64,000 nucleotides of DNA from Peribacillus faecalis (GTDB lineage Bacteria; Bacillota; Bacilli; Bacillales; DSM-1321). The stretch spans positions 1-64,000 of the forward strand of contig NZ_JACXSI010000019.1 of assembly GCF_014712675.1 (NCBI RefSeq), in the 5' to 3' direction. Below are positions 7,822 to 18,049 of the stretch, piece after piece (positions within the stretch are counted from its first letter, which is position 1; each line of letters opens with the position of its first letter). The translations under genes were made by a program, and so were the position numbers. The notes below the pieces were generated by a model that had not been told where the DNA came from, ran no database searches, and worked only from the letters and a program-made list of their open reading frames with translations.

Positions 7822-10332
7822 TTATGCACGTCCGTGACATTGTTTATATTTTTTGCCACTTCCGCATGGGCAAGGATCGTTACGACCGACTTCCGCTTTT
7901 TTGCGTGCCGGTTGCTTCTTCACCTTTTCGCCGTCGCCTTCTTTCGGATGGACAGCTTGGCCTTTGACAACCTCTTGTCTTTGCAGGTTGTTGCGGATTT
8001 CAGCTTTCATTATATATTTCGCTACTTCATCTTCGATTGACGCAATCATATCTTCGAACATCGCGAAACCTTCTTGCTGGTATTCACGAAGCGGATCGAT
8101 TTGACCGTACGCGCGCAGGTGGATACCTTGACGAAGCTGTTCCATCGTATCGATGTGTTCCATCCACTTGCTGTCTACAGCACGAAGTACGATAACTTTT
8201 TCAAATTCACGCATTTGTTCCGGAGAAAGTTGTTCTTCCTTCGCATCATACGCTTCTTTTACTTTTGCTAAGATTAATTCTTCAATTTCAGCCGGTTCTT
8301 TGCCTTGCAGTTCTTCGACTGTAATCGCGCCTTCTTTCAGCAAGTTGCCTTGTACGTAATCAACGATACCTTTTAAGTTCCAGTTGCTTTGCTCTTCTTC
8401 CGCTGTGAAAGCTGCAACATGGCGTCCAACAGATGTCGAAATCATTTGCTCGATGATTTCACGCAAGTTCTCGCTGTCAAGAACGTCAAAGCGCTGTTTA
8501 TAGATGATTTCACGTTGCTGACGTAATACATCATCATATTGAAGCAATTGCTTACGAGAGTCAAAGTTATTACCCTCTACGCGTTTTTGAGCAGACTCTA
8601 CAGCTTTCGTCACCATTCGGCTTTGAATTGGCTGAGAATCGTCCATACCAAGCTTCGACATCATATTTCTCATATTGTCTGAACCAAAACGACGCATTAA
8701 TTCGTCTTCCATCGACAAGTAGAATTGTGTCACACCAGGGTCCCCTTGACGACCGGAACGACCGCGGAGCTGATTGTCGATACGGCGTGATTCATGTCGC
8801 TCTGTACCGATAACTGCCAGACCGCCAAGTTCTTTCACGCCTTCGCCAAGCTTAATGTCCGTACCACGGCCGGCCATGTTTGTTGCGATTGTTACGGCAC
8901 CAGCTTTACCGGCATCTAGAATAATTTCCGCCTCACGACCATGATTTTTCGCATTCAATACATTATGCGGAATTCTATTTTTCGTTAATAAGTTTGAAAT
9001 TAATTCAGACGTCTCGATTGCTACTGTACCGACCAATACCGGCTGTCCTTTCGCATGACGCTCTTTAATATCTTCTACTACCGCGTTGAATTTACCGTTC
9101 ATAGTCGCATAAATCAAATCAGCGCGGTCATCACGGACAACGTCACGATTTGTAGGGATTGCGACAACATTCATGTTGTAAATATTGCGGAACTCTTCTT
9201 CTTCTGTTTTCGCCGTACCAGTCATACCTGAAAGCTTCTCATACATACGGAAGTAGTTTTGGAACGTAATAGTTGCCAATGTCATACTTTCGTTTTGAAT
9301 GTTCAAACCTTCTTTCGCTTCGATTGCCTGATGCAGACCATCACTGTAACGGCGACCTTTCATTAGACGACCAGTGAATTGGTCAACGATAACGATTTCG
9401 CCGTCTTGAACAACGTAGTCTACGTCGTTGTGCATACTCACATGCGCTTTCAACGCTTGGCTAATATGATGGTTCAATGTTACATGCGAAATATCGAACA
9501 AGTTATCAATACGGAACGCGCGCTCAGCTTTCGTAATGCCATCCTCTGTCAGCTGCACGCCCTTTGTTTTTTCATCATATGTGTAATCCTTCTCAGCAGT
9601 CAGCGTGCGAACAAAAGCATTCGCCTGCATATACAATTGCGTCGATTTTTGCGCACTGCCGGAAATGATCAACGGTGTACGTGCTTCATCGATTAAGATT
9701 GAGTCGACCTCATCAATTACAGCATAATGCAACGGACGCTGCACCATCTGCTCTTTGTAAAGCACCATGTTGTCACGCAAATAGTCGAAGCCAAATTCAT
9801 TATTCGTACCGTACGTAATATCCGCACGGTATGCTTCTTGTTTTTCTTCACGAGTCAGACCGGCTACGTTTAAGCCGACAGTCAGACCAAGGAATTCATA
9901 CAGCTTGCCCATTTCTGTCGCGTCACGAGATGCCAAGTATTCATTGACTGTAACAACGTGCACGCCTTTTCCAGTGATGGCATTCAAGTAAACAGGCATT
10001 GTGGAAGTCAATGTTTTACCTTCCCCTGTTTTCATCTCGGCGATATTGCCGTCATGAAGCGTCGCGCCCCCCATTAACTGAACGGCGAACGGATACATGC
10101 CAAGTACACGTCTTGACGCTTCGCGGACAACCGCGAACGCTTCAACCAACATGTCATCCAGCGATTCACCTTTTTGGTAACGCACTTTAAATTCTTCTGT
10201 CTTCGCCTGAAGCGCATCATCAGAAAGATGCTCCATTTGCTCAGACAATGCTTCTATATGCTCGGCTGTCTTATGCAGACGTTTAACCTCACGTTTATTC
10301 GGATCAAATACTTTATTTAAAATCGATAACAT
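7822..10332 (-). CDS. secA: Preprotein translocase ATPase SecA (SecA1)
   Basis: Motor that drives unfolded preproteins through SecYEG. The 836-residue protein has Walker A (MKTGEGKT, 100-107), DEVD at 207-210, the preprotein cross-linking domain, and a helicase-like second nucleotide-binding fold with RGRSGRQGD. The C-terminal zinc-binding SEC-C tail (C821, C823, C832, H833) binds SecB-like partners or ribosomes. That tail is absent from the SecA2 paralogue at 36.5 kb, so this is the housekeeping enzyme. It lies upstream of prfB as in B. subtilis. Confidence 0.98.
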   Translation of the reverse strand: MLSILNKVFDPNKREVKRLHKTAEHIEALSEQMEHLSDDALQAKTEEFKVRYQKGESLDDMLVEAFAVVREASRRVLGMYPFAVQLMGGATLHDGNIAEMKTGEGKTLTSTMPVYLNAITGKGVHVVTVNEYLASRDATEMGKLYEFLGLTVGLNVAGLTREEKQEAYRADITYGTNNEFGFDYLRDNMVLYKEQMVQRPLHYAVIDEVDSILIDEARTPLIISGSAQKSTQLYMQANAFVRTLTAEKDYTYDEKTKGVQLTEDGITKAERAFRIDNLFDISHVTLNHHISQALKAHVSMHNDVDYVVQDGEIVIVDQFTGRLMKGRRYSDGLHQAIEAKEGLNIQNESMTLATITFQNYFRMYEKLSGMTGTAKTEEEEFRNIYNMNVVAIPTNRDVVRDDRADLIYATMNGKFNAVVEDIKERHAKGQPVLVGTVAIETSELISNLLTKNRIPHNVLNAKNHGREAEIILDAGKAGAVTIATNMAGRGTDIKLGEGVKELGGLAVIGTERHESRRIDNQLRGRSGRQGDPGVTQFYLSMEDELMRRFGSDNMRNMMSKLGMDDSQPIQSRMVTKAVESAQKRVEGNNFDSRKQLLQYDDVLRQQREIIYKQRFDVLDSENLREIIEQMISTSVGRHVAAFTAEEEQSNWNLKGIVDYVQGNLLKEGAITVEELQGKEPAEIEELILAKVKEAYDAKEEQLSPEQMREFEKVIVLRAVDSKWMEHIDTMEQLRQGIHLRAYGQIDPLREYQQEGFAMFEDMIASIEDEVAKYIMKAEIRNNLQRQEVVKGQAVHPKEGDGEKVKKQPARKKAEVGRNDPCPCGSGKKYKQCHGRA

Positions 10333-10693
10333 TTCACAAACGCTCCTCTGTTTTGTGATGACTATATAAAGGGAAACTGTGTTTTACCCATTTACTACTT
10401 ATTATATATTAAAAAATTTATCCATTTTTTATATTACCATTTCTGCAACCTTGGTACAACTAGCTGAATTAAGTACATCGGAACTGGAACCTATCCAAAA
10501 AGTCATTTCTGTTTTTTGGGATGGTTTGCCTATAGCTTGTTTCTGAATAAATAGGATTACTGATTTTCATCTTTTTATTTTCCTTATCTGGTTAGGATAT
10601 GGCTTTACAGCGATAAGATTTTGGTGGTTGGTTCACAAAGAAACGTATTTGTTTAATAGTGAGATGGTTGTTGGAGAATTCAACATAAATAAT
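10333..10693. other. Intergenic region between hpf and secA
   Basis: AT-rich, no credible gene. It should carry the secA promoter or leader on the minus strand; I see no riboswitch or repeat. Confidence 0.4.
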
Positions 10694-10729
10694 AGGCTGC
10701 CAAACAAACTTTTGTTTGTCCGGCAGCCT
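10694..10729 (-). terminator. Terminator of hpf
   Basis: A long stem, AGGCTGCC plus AAACAAAC, pairs with its complement around TTTT; the minus strand continues ATTATTTATG. It lies about 17 nt beyond the hpf stop. Confidence 0.85.
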
Positions 10730-10746
10730 TGTTTTAAGTCGTTATA

Positions 10747-11301
10747 TTAAGCGTTTGGCTCGATTAGGCCATAACGACCGTCTTTACGTTTATATACTAC
10801 ATTTGGCAAGTTTGTTTCAGCGTTTGTGTAAACGAAGAAATTGTGACCAAGCATGTTCATTTGAAGGATTGCTTCTTCGCTGTCCATTGGCTTTAAGTCA
10901 AAGCGTTTTGTACGAACAAGCTCTAAATCTTCTGTTTCTTCAGTATCCGCAACAACTTCTGTATCCACGAATTGGATCAAATCTGCATTATTGCCGTTTG
11001 CACGGTGTTTGCGGTTCACGCGAGTTTTATACTTACGAATTTGTCTTTCAAGTTTATCAGCAATCACATCAACCGCTGCATACATATCTGGATTTTTCTC
11101 TTCCGCGCGCAATACTAAGTTAGGCATTGGAATTGTTATTTCAACCTTAGCTGTGCGGTCGTTGTAAACTTTAAGATTCACATAAACCGTAGCATTTGGT
11201 GTATTGCTAAAATATTTTTCTACTCTTCCAACTTTTTTCTCCACATAATCGCGTAGAGCTGGAGTTACCTCAATGTTTTCACCACGAATGTTATAATCCA
11301 T
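10747..11301 (-). CDS. hpf: Ribosome hibernation promoting factor, long form
   Basis: Binds the 30S subunit and dimerises ribosomes into inactive 100S particles in stationary phase. The 184-residue product has the N-terminal HPF domain (about 1-100), a linker, and the C-terminal dimerisation domain (about 125-184) that marks the long form. The start is ATG 11301, 7 nt after AGGAGG; an upstream in-frame TTG at 11319 lies before that site. It matches YvyD between secA and the fliDST genes of B. subtilis. Confidence 0.96.
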   Translation of the reverse strand: MDYNIRGENIEVTPALRDYVEKKVGRVEKYFSNTPNATVYVNLKVYNDRTAKVEITIPMPNLVLRAEEKNPDMYAAVDVIADKLERQIRKYKTRVNRKHRANGNNADLIQFVDTEVVADTEETEDLELVRTKRFDLKPMDSEEAILQMNMLGHNFFVYTNAETNLPNVVYKRKDGRYGLIEPNA

Positions 11302-11319
11302 AAGTGAGTCCTCCTTCAA

Positions 11320-11752
11320 TAAATCAAATAGATGAAACTTGAGAATTATATAGAAAAGAAATCTTTCTATACTCTATAAATTCTATGATACCCTTTTCAA
11401 ATCCTTCTTCAATCCTTTAAAAGAATTGTCAAAATATTGAACAATATAGTTCAATGAGTTTTCACGGAATCCACTTCGGTACCAGCTCTTATCCATTCGA
11501 TACACCTTCTTGTATCTCGATTAACTAGCTTCTGCAAAGCCTTCTGTCCCCGTTTAAAAACCTTCTTTTATTATGTATAGGTATATGTTAGGGTATTTAT
11601 TCTTTACCCTTTTATGAAAAAGATAAAACCGTGACTACGTATTGAAATTTCAGATTCCTTTTTTCCGAGTCCCACAACCTTAATTTTTCATTACTCTTGT
11701 GTTTTTCCCTAAACCGACCATTATAAATAACAGACACTTTTACTTAATGCAT
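11320..11752. other. Intergenic region upstream of hpf
   Basis: About 430 nt with no supported gene. It presumably holds the hpf promoter; I did not find a convincing sigma-B or sigma-H match. Confidence 0.35.
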
Positions 11753-11758
11753 AAAAAA

Positions 11759-11818
11759 GCAGTACTATAAAAGTTCAAAAAATCCTTCAAAGGAAAATTT
11801 TCACTTCAACAGTACTGC
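11759..11818 (-). terminator. Terminator of the flaG-fliD-fliS-fliT operon
   Basis: GCAGTACT (11811-11818 read on the minus strand) pairs with AGTACTGC across a longer loop that contains a smaller inner hairpin, followed by TTTTTT. It lies 17 nt after the fliT stop. Confidence 0.85.
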
Positions 11819-11834
11819 ATCAAATAATATTAAA

Positions 11835-12179
11835 TTATTTTTTTTTATCATAAAAATAGCCATAAGCAGAGGGACCATTATATCCCGTATAGTTATCGAT
11901 ATATTTTTCCCTCTTATTCAAACTTTTTATCTTTTCAGTAATTTGGTTCTTAATGCCATTTATCTGTTTTTCAACTTTTTTATTAAGCTCTATAATTTCG
12001 GTCCCTAAAAGCCGTTCACTTTCAGAAAATGGCGGATTTAAAGTGGAGAGAAGCTCTTCCCTCTCGCTTAATAGTATTACTAACTCATTATACTGTTCGT
12101 CAGAATAATCAACACTAATTTTCGACTTCTCAAAAAGTTCCTTTGTGATGTAATAACATTTTTCAAGACTTTCTCTCAT
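11835..12179 (-). CDS. fliT: Flagellar protein FliT-like chaperone
   Basis: Predicted export chaperone for the filament cap FliD. The 114-residue protein is small, charged and largely helical, the right size for FliT (about 113 residues in B. subtilis). The assignment rests on position directly after fliS. ATG 12179 overlaps the fliS TGA as TGATG, so the pair is coupled; the preceding TTG at 12182 is disfavoured. Confidence 0.8.
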   Translation of the reverse strand: MRESLEKCYYITKELFEKSKISVDYSDEQYNELVILLSEREELLSTLNPPFSESERLLGTEIIELNKKVEKQINGIKNQITEKIKSLNKREKYIDNYTGYNGPSAYGYFYDKKK

Positions 12180-12580
12180 CAAACAAGTCCACCGTGATGT
12201 TGTTGCTGTCTATTTAATTGAATGGCTTGCTTCCATGTATCTCGAAATTCTATGACTATTTGTTCTGCCTCTTCTAACTTTTTAATATCATTCTTAATAT
12301 TTGCGTCTAGCAGTGACTGATAAATAAATTCATATAGTGCCATCATATTTTTTGATACTTCATATTCCATATCCAACGTTACCATCAATTCACGAATAAT
12401 ATTTTGCGCTTTTTGAATGTTAGTGTTGCGTTCTGCAACACTGTTCACCCGAATAGCTTGCTTCGCTTTATTGATAAATTTCAAACAACCGTTGTATAAC
12501 ATGATTGTCAACTCACCGGCTGATGCAGTTGTTACAGAATTTTGTTCGTACGTTTTATATGGATTATTAGTGGCGATCAT
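12179..12580 (-). CDS. fliS: Flagellin export chaperone FliS
   Basis: Binds flagellin in the cytoplasm and keeps it export-ready; in B. subtilis it also takes part in the FliW-CsrA-Hag feedback. The 133-residue protein has the typical start NNPYKTYEQNSVTTASAGEL and the family pattern LTIMLYNGCLKFINKA. It lies 33 nt after fliD and overlaps fliT. Confidence 0.95.
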   Translation of the reverse strand: MIATNNPYKTYEQNSVTTASAGELTIMLYNGCLKFINKAKQAIRVNSVAERNTNIQKAQNIIRELMVTLDMEYEVSKNMMALYEFIYQSLLDANIKNDIKKLEEAEQIVIEFRDTWKQAIQLNRQQQHHGGLV

Positions 12581-12613
12581 TTATTGCACTCCTTACTTGA
12601 ATAAAAGATATTA

Positions 12614-14026
12614 TCAGCTAAAATATGAAGACAACGTAGAAGATTGTGAATTCATATTTGATATTAACTTTTCCATTTGAGTGAACTTACTCCAATATTT
12701 CGATTCGATTTGTTTCAATCGATCTTCCCATCTAGTCTTGGACTTATTCAAACTCTCTAATTCTTTACCGATTGAGAACTGTTGATTAGTCGTATTCTCA
12801 TTTCCGGCTTTTGACTTAATAGCGCCCATCCCAGTTTTAAGCGTAGCCGAAAGCTTGGACATAAGTCCATTCTCACCCCGGAACAATTGCTCAACAGATT
12901 GAGAGTCTGCATTAATCGCCGCTCTTAATTTCTCCTCGTCAATCACTAACTTACCGCCATCTTTATAATTTGGAGAAGTTGTAATACCAATTTTAGCAAG
13001 ATGATTAAAGTCGGCAGAAATTTTATCATTATTGACTTGGCTATAAAAATCCAAACGCATATTAGATAATATATTACTTAATGTTTGGTCATTTCTTAAC
13101 AAACCTGTTTTAGCAATACTTTCCCACTTTTCAATCTCTTTTTCGGATAAAGCTTCTCGTTCTTCATCTGTCAGAGGTCCATAGTTACGATTTCGCTCTT
13201 CTTTCAATTTATCTTGGATAGTACTAATAAGTTCGTTATATTTATTAACGAAAGATACGATATTATCAACAACGGAATCTGTATCCGTTTTTACTGTTGT
13301 TGTAACAAAGCCTGTAAATTCACTATTCAGTGTGTACGTAACACCGTTTTCAGTAAATGTATTTGATGTACGTTCCGTTTCAATACCATTTATCGTCAAG
13401 GTCGCATTTTTTCCATCTGTCTTCGTAGCTCCTGTACCGAGACCGAACGTATCCGCCAGTTCTCCGCTTACATTAATGGTACCTGCACCAGTTTCTTTAT
13501 TTGTGATGGAGAACTTCCCTTTCACATAATCATAATACATATTAACACCAGCATTAGACGCATTCACTTTACCAATAATAGATTTAATAGTATCGCCCGC
13601 TTCAACCGTAAATGTCTCAGCACCAATCGTTAACTGTTTACCAACTAAATTATCTAATGAAGTATCACTAGTTTGCCCTGTATAACCAGTTGCCGCACCA
13701 ACAATTGAAGCGCTCGTCGCCAACGTTACATTTGAAATGGTAGTTTGCCCTACATTAGCATTATTAGCTGCAGTAGCCGTCACCTTACTTGAATCTGTTG
13801 AAGCTACAGAGTAAGAACGATATTTATTTGTGTATTGCATTGATGATACTTCATTCGAAAAATTAAGCAAAGCGGTATTCATTGCCCGGTAATCATCACG
13901 TTGCCACTCTAACGTCTGAAGTTTCTTCTCGACCTTATTTAAAGGTGCTCGTTCAGCCTTCATTAAACCATCTACTATCGAATCAATATCCATACCACTG
14001 GAAAGCCCGCTAATTCTCATAGCCAT
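12614..14026 (-). CDS. fliD: Flagellar filament cap protein FliD (hook-associated protein 2)
   Basis: Forms the cap that guides flagellin polymerisation at the filament tip. The 470-residue protein begins MAMRISGLSSGMDIDSIVDG, the hallmark of FliD, and ends in a helical segment with the conserved FTQMEKLISNMNSQSSTLSS pattern. AAGGAG precedes the ATG by 9 nt. It is co-transcribed with flaG, 13 nt upstream. Confidence 0.96.
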   Translation of the reverse strand: MAMRISGLSSGMDIDSIVDGLMKAERAPLNKVEKKLQTLEWQRDDYRAMNTALLNFSNEVSSMQYTNKYRSYSVASTDSSKVTATAANNANVGQTTISNVTLATSASIVGAATGYTGQTSDTSLDNLVGKQLTIGAETFTVEAGDTIKSIIGKVNASNAGVNMYYDYVKGKFSITNKETGAGTINVSGELADTFGLGTGATKTDGKNATLTINGIETERTSNTFTENGVTYTLNSEFTGFVTTTVKTDTDSVVDNIVSFVNKYNELISTIQDKLKEERNRNYGPLTDEEREALSEKEIEKWESIAKTGLLRNDQTLSNILSNMRLDFYSQVNNDKISADFNHLAKIGITTSPNYKDGGKLVIDEEKLRAAINADSQSVEQLFRGENGLMSKLSATLKTGMGAIKSKAGNENTTNQQFSIGKELESLNKSKTRWEDRLKQIESKYWSKFTQMEKLISNMNSQSSTLSSYFS

Positions 14027-14039
14027 ATTAATCAGCTCC

Positions 14040-14372
14040 TTAAACTTTTTGATCCACTACTAAACCAATATTCTTTTGAATTGCTGCATACAAATCTAAC
14101 AACTTCTTAGCGGGTATTTCTTTCAAAACCTCTTGTGTATCACGATCAACAATCGACATGAAATATTCCTGCAACCCTTCATGATACTCAAACTTCAATT
14201 GTGTAACATGGTTTTTTCTAACCTCGTGTAACTCTTTAATCATCTCTTCAAGCAGTTGATTTTTCGTCGGATTATCATTTTGAACTACTTCTTCACTTAC
14301 TTCTTTCTTTTCTAGCGTCTGATATGTCTCTTGTTGGAAGAATGGTTGTCCACCATTAATAATAATTGACAT
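14040..14372 (-). CDS. flaG: FlaG family flagellar protein
   Basis: FlaG proteins affect filament length and are usually next to fliD; their exact role is not settled. In the 110-residue product the conserved FlaG core lies in the C-terminal half: LKFEYHEGLQEYFMSIVD, then EIPAKKLLDLYAAI. ATG 14372 is used because GGAGGTG lies about 9 nt upstream; an in-frame GTG at 14384 overlaps that site. It is first in the operon driven from the sigma-D-type promoter at 14515-14541. Confidence 0.9.
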   Translation of the reverse strand: MSIIINGGQPFFQQETYQTLEKKEVSEEVVQNDNPTKNQLLEEMIKELHEVRKNHVTQLKFEYHEGLQEYFMSIVDRDTQEVLKEIPAKKLLDLYAAIQKNIGLVVDQKV

Positions 14373-14408
14373 AATAACAAGCACCTCCCGAAATCTTTTA
14401 TATTAACA

Positions 14409-14435
14409 ATATCGGAAGAAAAAGGATAATATTAA
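14409..14435 (-). promoter_or_regulatory. Possible second sigma-D-type promoter before flaG
   Basis: On the minus strand TTAA, 15 nt, TCCGATAT. Weaker than the site at 14515-14541 but closer to flaG. Confidence 0.45.
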
Positions 14436-14514
14436 AATATTATGAACATTTATCTACATAATTGTATAATTAGATCTCTTCTTTTTTGGAGGATAAGTAA
14501 CTACTATATTCTCT

Positions 14515-14541
14515 TTATCGGCCAATCAAAAGAATACTTTA
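14515..14541 (-). promoter_or_regulatory. Sigma-D-type promoter of flaG-fliD-fliS-fliT
   Basis: On the minus strand TAAA, exactly 15 nt, GCCGATAA, against the B. subtilis sigma-D consensus TAAA-N15-GCCGATAT. It lies about 140 nt upstream of flaG. Confidence 0.8.
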
Positions 14542-14654
14542 AGCACTCCCTGCCTTTAAGACAGTAAAATAAAACAAAACATGTTAAACCAACCCCCTAA
14601 GCAAAAATACTCAATAAATAGTTCAAATCTCCCAAAGTAAACAGACTGTTGGTA

Positions 14655-14681
14655 TAAACAAAACAAGCATTAATCCGATAT
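14655..14681 (+). promoter_or_regulatory. Sigma-D-type promoter of the vWA/IPT surface protein
   Basis: On the plus strand TAAA, exactly 15 nt, TCCGATAT, 69 nt upstream of the start codon at 14750. The match and spacing equal those of the hag and flgM promoters nearby. Confidence 0.75.
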
Positions 14682-14749
14682 TAATTAATGAAATAGTAAT
14701 TTAAAATTACTATTTTTAACAAATAAATATTGGGAGAGGGCTGGAATTA

Positions 14750-17700
14750 ATGAAGAGCAAGAATTTCAAATGGTTAAATATTTTTGCAGTGTTGTTTCTT
14801 TTCATTAGTACTATTTTACCTTACTCTGTCAGCGCCACAACGATTCAAGGCTCCGATTTAGTAAGTGTAAGCAAATCAGTAAGCATAGATTCGCTTGTTA
14901 GAGGCGGACAAGAAGTTGCTGATGTCACTTTATCAGTGAAGGGAACACCTCAAGAAACTACATTCGTTCAACCGAATGATGTTATTTTGATTATCGACAA
15001 ATCCGGAAGCATGCAAACTGATAACAGACTTGCAGCAGCCAAAGATGCGACGAAAGAGTTTTTAGATTTAATCGATACAACGAAACACCGTGTTGGTATC
15101 GTTGATTACAGTGGCTCGGTATCATCTTTTCCGCTAACTACTGATATTGATGCTGCAAAAGCCTATGTAGACAATATCGAGCTAGGAGGAGGAACCAATA
15201 CTGGGGATGCCATAAGACAAGCTACCGCTATGTTGGCTAATCCCGATTCAGGTGTGCAACCAACAATTGTTATTCTTACAGATGGGGAAGCACAAAGTAC
15301 AACGGATGCTCTAGCAAGTTCAAAAGCAGCTAAAGATGCAGGAGTAATTTTTTACTCAATCGCTCTATTAGCAGCTAACGAGAATCCCGATTTAAGTGCT
15401 CCGAATCAGCTGTTGAAAAATATGTCTACATCTGCTGATCACCACCACTTTGTGTTGGGGTCTATCGGACTGCCTGAAGTGTATAGACAGATTGTAGAAG
15501 AAATTGGTTTAGCAAGCGCCTACAATGTTGTTGTAACAGATACGGTTTCACCAGAGTTTGAAATCGTTCCTGGCTCTTATGACAATAACATTCCTAAACC
15601 AACAGTAAACGGTAATACACTTGAATGGAATATTACGGAATTAAAAGCAAACGAACTTACATTTACTTATCAAGTTCGTCTAAAAGATACGGCAACTGCA
15701 GGGAAAATTCCTTTAGCTACAACTTCAACGACATTTGAGGATCATGAAGGAAACAGTTATTCAGTAGATGCAACAAATCCTACTATAGAAATTACTAATC
15801 CTGCACCAATCATTAACGAAATTGATGCAAATAAAGGTTTAACTGCCGGTGGAGAAACCATTTCTATTAAAGGTCAAAACTTCTTAGATGGAGCTAAGGT
15901 ATACTTTGGAAGTAAATTAGCAACCGTTTCATCTATTAGTTCTGGTGAGATTATCGTAAAATCTCCAAGTGGTATACAAGGCACAACGGTTGAAGTTAAA
16001 GTGGTCAATACAGATGGGCAATTTGCCGTAGGACAATATAGTTACTATGATGTACCTACAATTATTTCCGTATCTCCAGCAGAGGGAGAAATGCCTGGCG
16101 GAAACAAAATTACTGTAGCTGGAACAAAGTTTCTTACAGGAGCAAAAGTTTACATCAATGATGTAGAAGCACCAACCACTTTTGTCTTAGCAAGCAAATT
16201 ATATGCAATAGTGCCTTCTTCTGAAATAAGCGGAACAGTTTCTGTAAAAGTTATTAACCCTGATGGTTCAGAAGCATCACTTGAAAGTGGTTACACATAT
16301 CTAGAACCAGCTCCTCCCTCCACTATTGAGCTACACAAATTATCAATAACAAGCGGTTCATTAAAAGGCGGAGATAAAGTTACTTTGTACGGTCAAGAAT
16401 TTGATGAAAATGTAAAAGTTTATTTTGGCGAAATAGAAGCTACTGTAGATTATTATACAAGCTCTAGTAGTATTCGTGTCATCGTTCCTGCTGGAGTAAA
16501 TCCTAGTTTGGTTACAGTAAAAGCAGTCAACCCTGATGGATTATTCTCTGAGTTAGTGAATAGCTACGAATACCTAGCCCCACCTACCCCTCAATTAGAC
16601 AGTTTATCTGCTACTAGTGGAAAATTAGCTGGGGGAGAAAAAGTTATTGTGTACGGCGCAAACCTTGATACTGATGTAAAAGTTTATTTTGGCGACCAAG
16701 AAGCTGCTATAGACTATTATTATAGTTCTAGTAGAGTTCGCGTCATTGCTCCTGCAGGTACATCAACTGGTTTTGTTAATGTAAAAGTCGTTAATCCTAC
16801 TTATGGTACGGAGGCTGTGCTAACTAGTGCTTATGAATATTTACCTCCAGACCCAGTTGAATTAAATAGTTTATCTGCAGCTAGCGGCGAACCAAAGGGT
16901 GGAAACAAGATTACTTTATACGGCAAAAATTTTGATACTGATGTAAAAGTATACTTCGGTGACCAAGAAGCAATTGTAGATTATTATACAAGCTCTAGCA
17001 GCATCCGTGTAATAGTTCCTGAAAATGCATCAACCGGTTTTGTTTCAGTGAAGGTTGTTAATCCTGACGGTTCTTCTGCTGAGTTAATCGATGGTTATGA
17101 ATATGCAATAGTACTTGGCCCAACTCCAGTAATTACGAGTTTATCAAAAACAAGTGTATTAGTAGGTGAGTCAACAAGCATTACAATTTACGGACAAAAT
17201 TTTGATCAAAAAGGACTTGCATACGTTGATGGTGAGCAAGTTAGTTACTCATGGGTAACTTCAACTAGAGTACGTATATCTGTGCCGGTTAGCATTCAAG
17301 CAAAAACAGTTGATATAGAAATAGTTAATCCTGATGGTCAGTCCGCTATTTTACCAAATGGATTCTCATACGAAGAACCAGTTCTTAATCCTGCGCCTAT
17401 AATCTCATCGCTTTCTAGTAATATGGGAGAACTTGCGGGTGGTGAAACAATAACAATTAGCGGTCAAAACTTTGATAGTACTACCAAAGTGTATTTTGCT
17501 AGTAAATTAGCAACTGTCATTTCAGTGACTGATACAGCAATACAAGTGAAAGTTCCATCTGCAACAACTAGTACAACTGTTCCAGTTAAAGTTGTCAATT
17601 CTGATTCGCAGCAGTATGTATTAGATAACGGTTACACATATTTACCAAAACCTATTACTATCACCAGCTTGTCAACTACATCTGGTTCAATTAATGGGGG

Positions 17701-17902
17701 CACTTCCGTTACAATTTACGGGACAAACTTTACAAATAAAACAATGACAATATCAGTAGCTGGGGAAGAAGTATCTTATACGTACATTTCTGCTACTCGT
17801 ATTCGTATTAATACACCTTCCACCTTAGCAGCAGGTACTGTAAAAATTACAATTACTGATATAGCTGGAAGAGAAGTATCTACCGATTATACTTATTACT
17901 GA
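14750..17902 (+). CDS. Secreted protein with vWA domain and eight IPT/TIG repeats
   Basis: Likely surface adhesin or matrix protein; precise role unknown. The 1050-residue product has a signal peptide (1-29), a von Willebrand A domain (about 75-255) with a complete metal-ion adhesion site (D83-x-S85-x-S87, T149, D178), an Ig-like domain rich in beta strands (about 256-350), then eight IPT/TIG repeats of 85-90 residues to the C-terminus, each with GG-x(2)-I-x(3)-G-x-NF. I see no LPxTG, SLH or membrane anchor. Repeats 3, 4 and 5 are the most alike (VYFGDQEA, SSSRVRVI), suggesting recent duplication. It lies opposite to and inside the flagellar gene block, behind a sigma-D-type promoter, so it is probably made with flagella. 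B. subtilis has no gene here. Confidence 0.9.
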   Translation: MKSKNFKWLNIFAVLFLFISTILPYSVSATTIQGSDLVSVSKSVSIDSLVRGGQEVADVTLSVKGTPQETTFVQPNDVILIIDKSGSMQTDNRLAAAKDATKEFLDLIDTTKHRVGIVDYSGSVSSFPLTTDIDAAKAYVDNIELGGGTNTGDAIRQATAMLANPDSGVQPTIVILTDGEAQSTTDALASSKAAKDAGVIFYSIALLAANENPDLSAPNQLLKNMSTSADHHHFVLGSIGLPEVYRQIVEEIGLASAYNVVVTDTVSPEFEIVPGSYDNNIPKPTVNGNTLEWNITELKANELTFTYQVRLKDTATAGKIPLATTSTTFEDHEGNSYSVDATNPTIEITNPAPIINEIDANKGLTAGGETISIKGQNFLDGAKVYFGSKLATVSSISSGEIIVKSPSGIQGTTVEVKVVNTDGQFAVGQYSYYDVPTIISVSPAEGEMPGGNKITVAGTKFLTGAKVYINDVEAPTTFVLASKLYAIVPSSEISGTVSVKVINPDGSEASLESGYTYLEPAPPSTIELHKLSITSGSLKGGDKVTLYGQEFDENVKVYFGEIEATVDYYTSSSSIRVIVPAGVNPSLVTVKAVNPDGLFSELVNSYEYLAPPTPQLDSLSATSGKLAGGEKVIVYGANLDTDVKVYFGDQEAAIDYYYSSSRVRVIAPAGTSTGFVNVKVVNPTYGTEAVLTSAYEYLPPDPVELNSLSAASGEPKGGNKITLYGKNFDTDVKVYFGDQEAIVDYYTSSSSIRVIVPENASTGFVSVKVVNPDGSSAELIDGYEYAIVLGPTPVITSLSKTSVLVGESTSITIYGQNFDQKGLAYVDGEQVSYSWVTSTRVRISVPVSIQAKTVDIEIVNPDGQSAILPNGFSYEEPVLNPAPIISSLSSNMGELAGGETITISGQNFDSTTKVYFASKLATVISVTDTAIQVKVPSATTSTTVPVKVVNSDSQQYVLDNGYTYLPKPITITSLSTTSGSINGGTSVTIYGTNFTNKTMTISVAGEEVSYTYISATRIRINTPSTLAAGTVKITITDIAGREVSTDYTYY

Positions 17903-18012
17903 TTCAACAAAATATCAGAACAAAGAACTCTAAACAATTCTAAAAAGGACGATATCGCCCATAAAGTTAGACGAATAAAACATCTTGTAGTTACTAACAG
18001 GAAGTTTGTATT

Positions 18013-18047
18013 ATATAGTTCAGCCAGCATTTCTGGTTGAACTATAT
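18013..18047 (+). terminator. Terminator of the vWA/IPT gene
   Basis: A 15-bp stem with one G:U-type mismatch (ATATAGTTCAGCCAG with CTGGTTGAACTATAT) around a 5-nt loop, followed by TTATTT. Confidence 0.85.
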
Positions 18048-18049
18048 TT

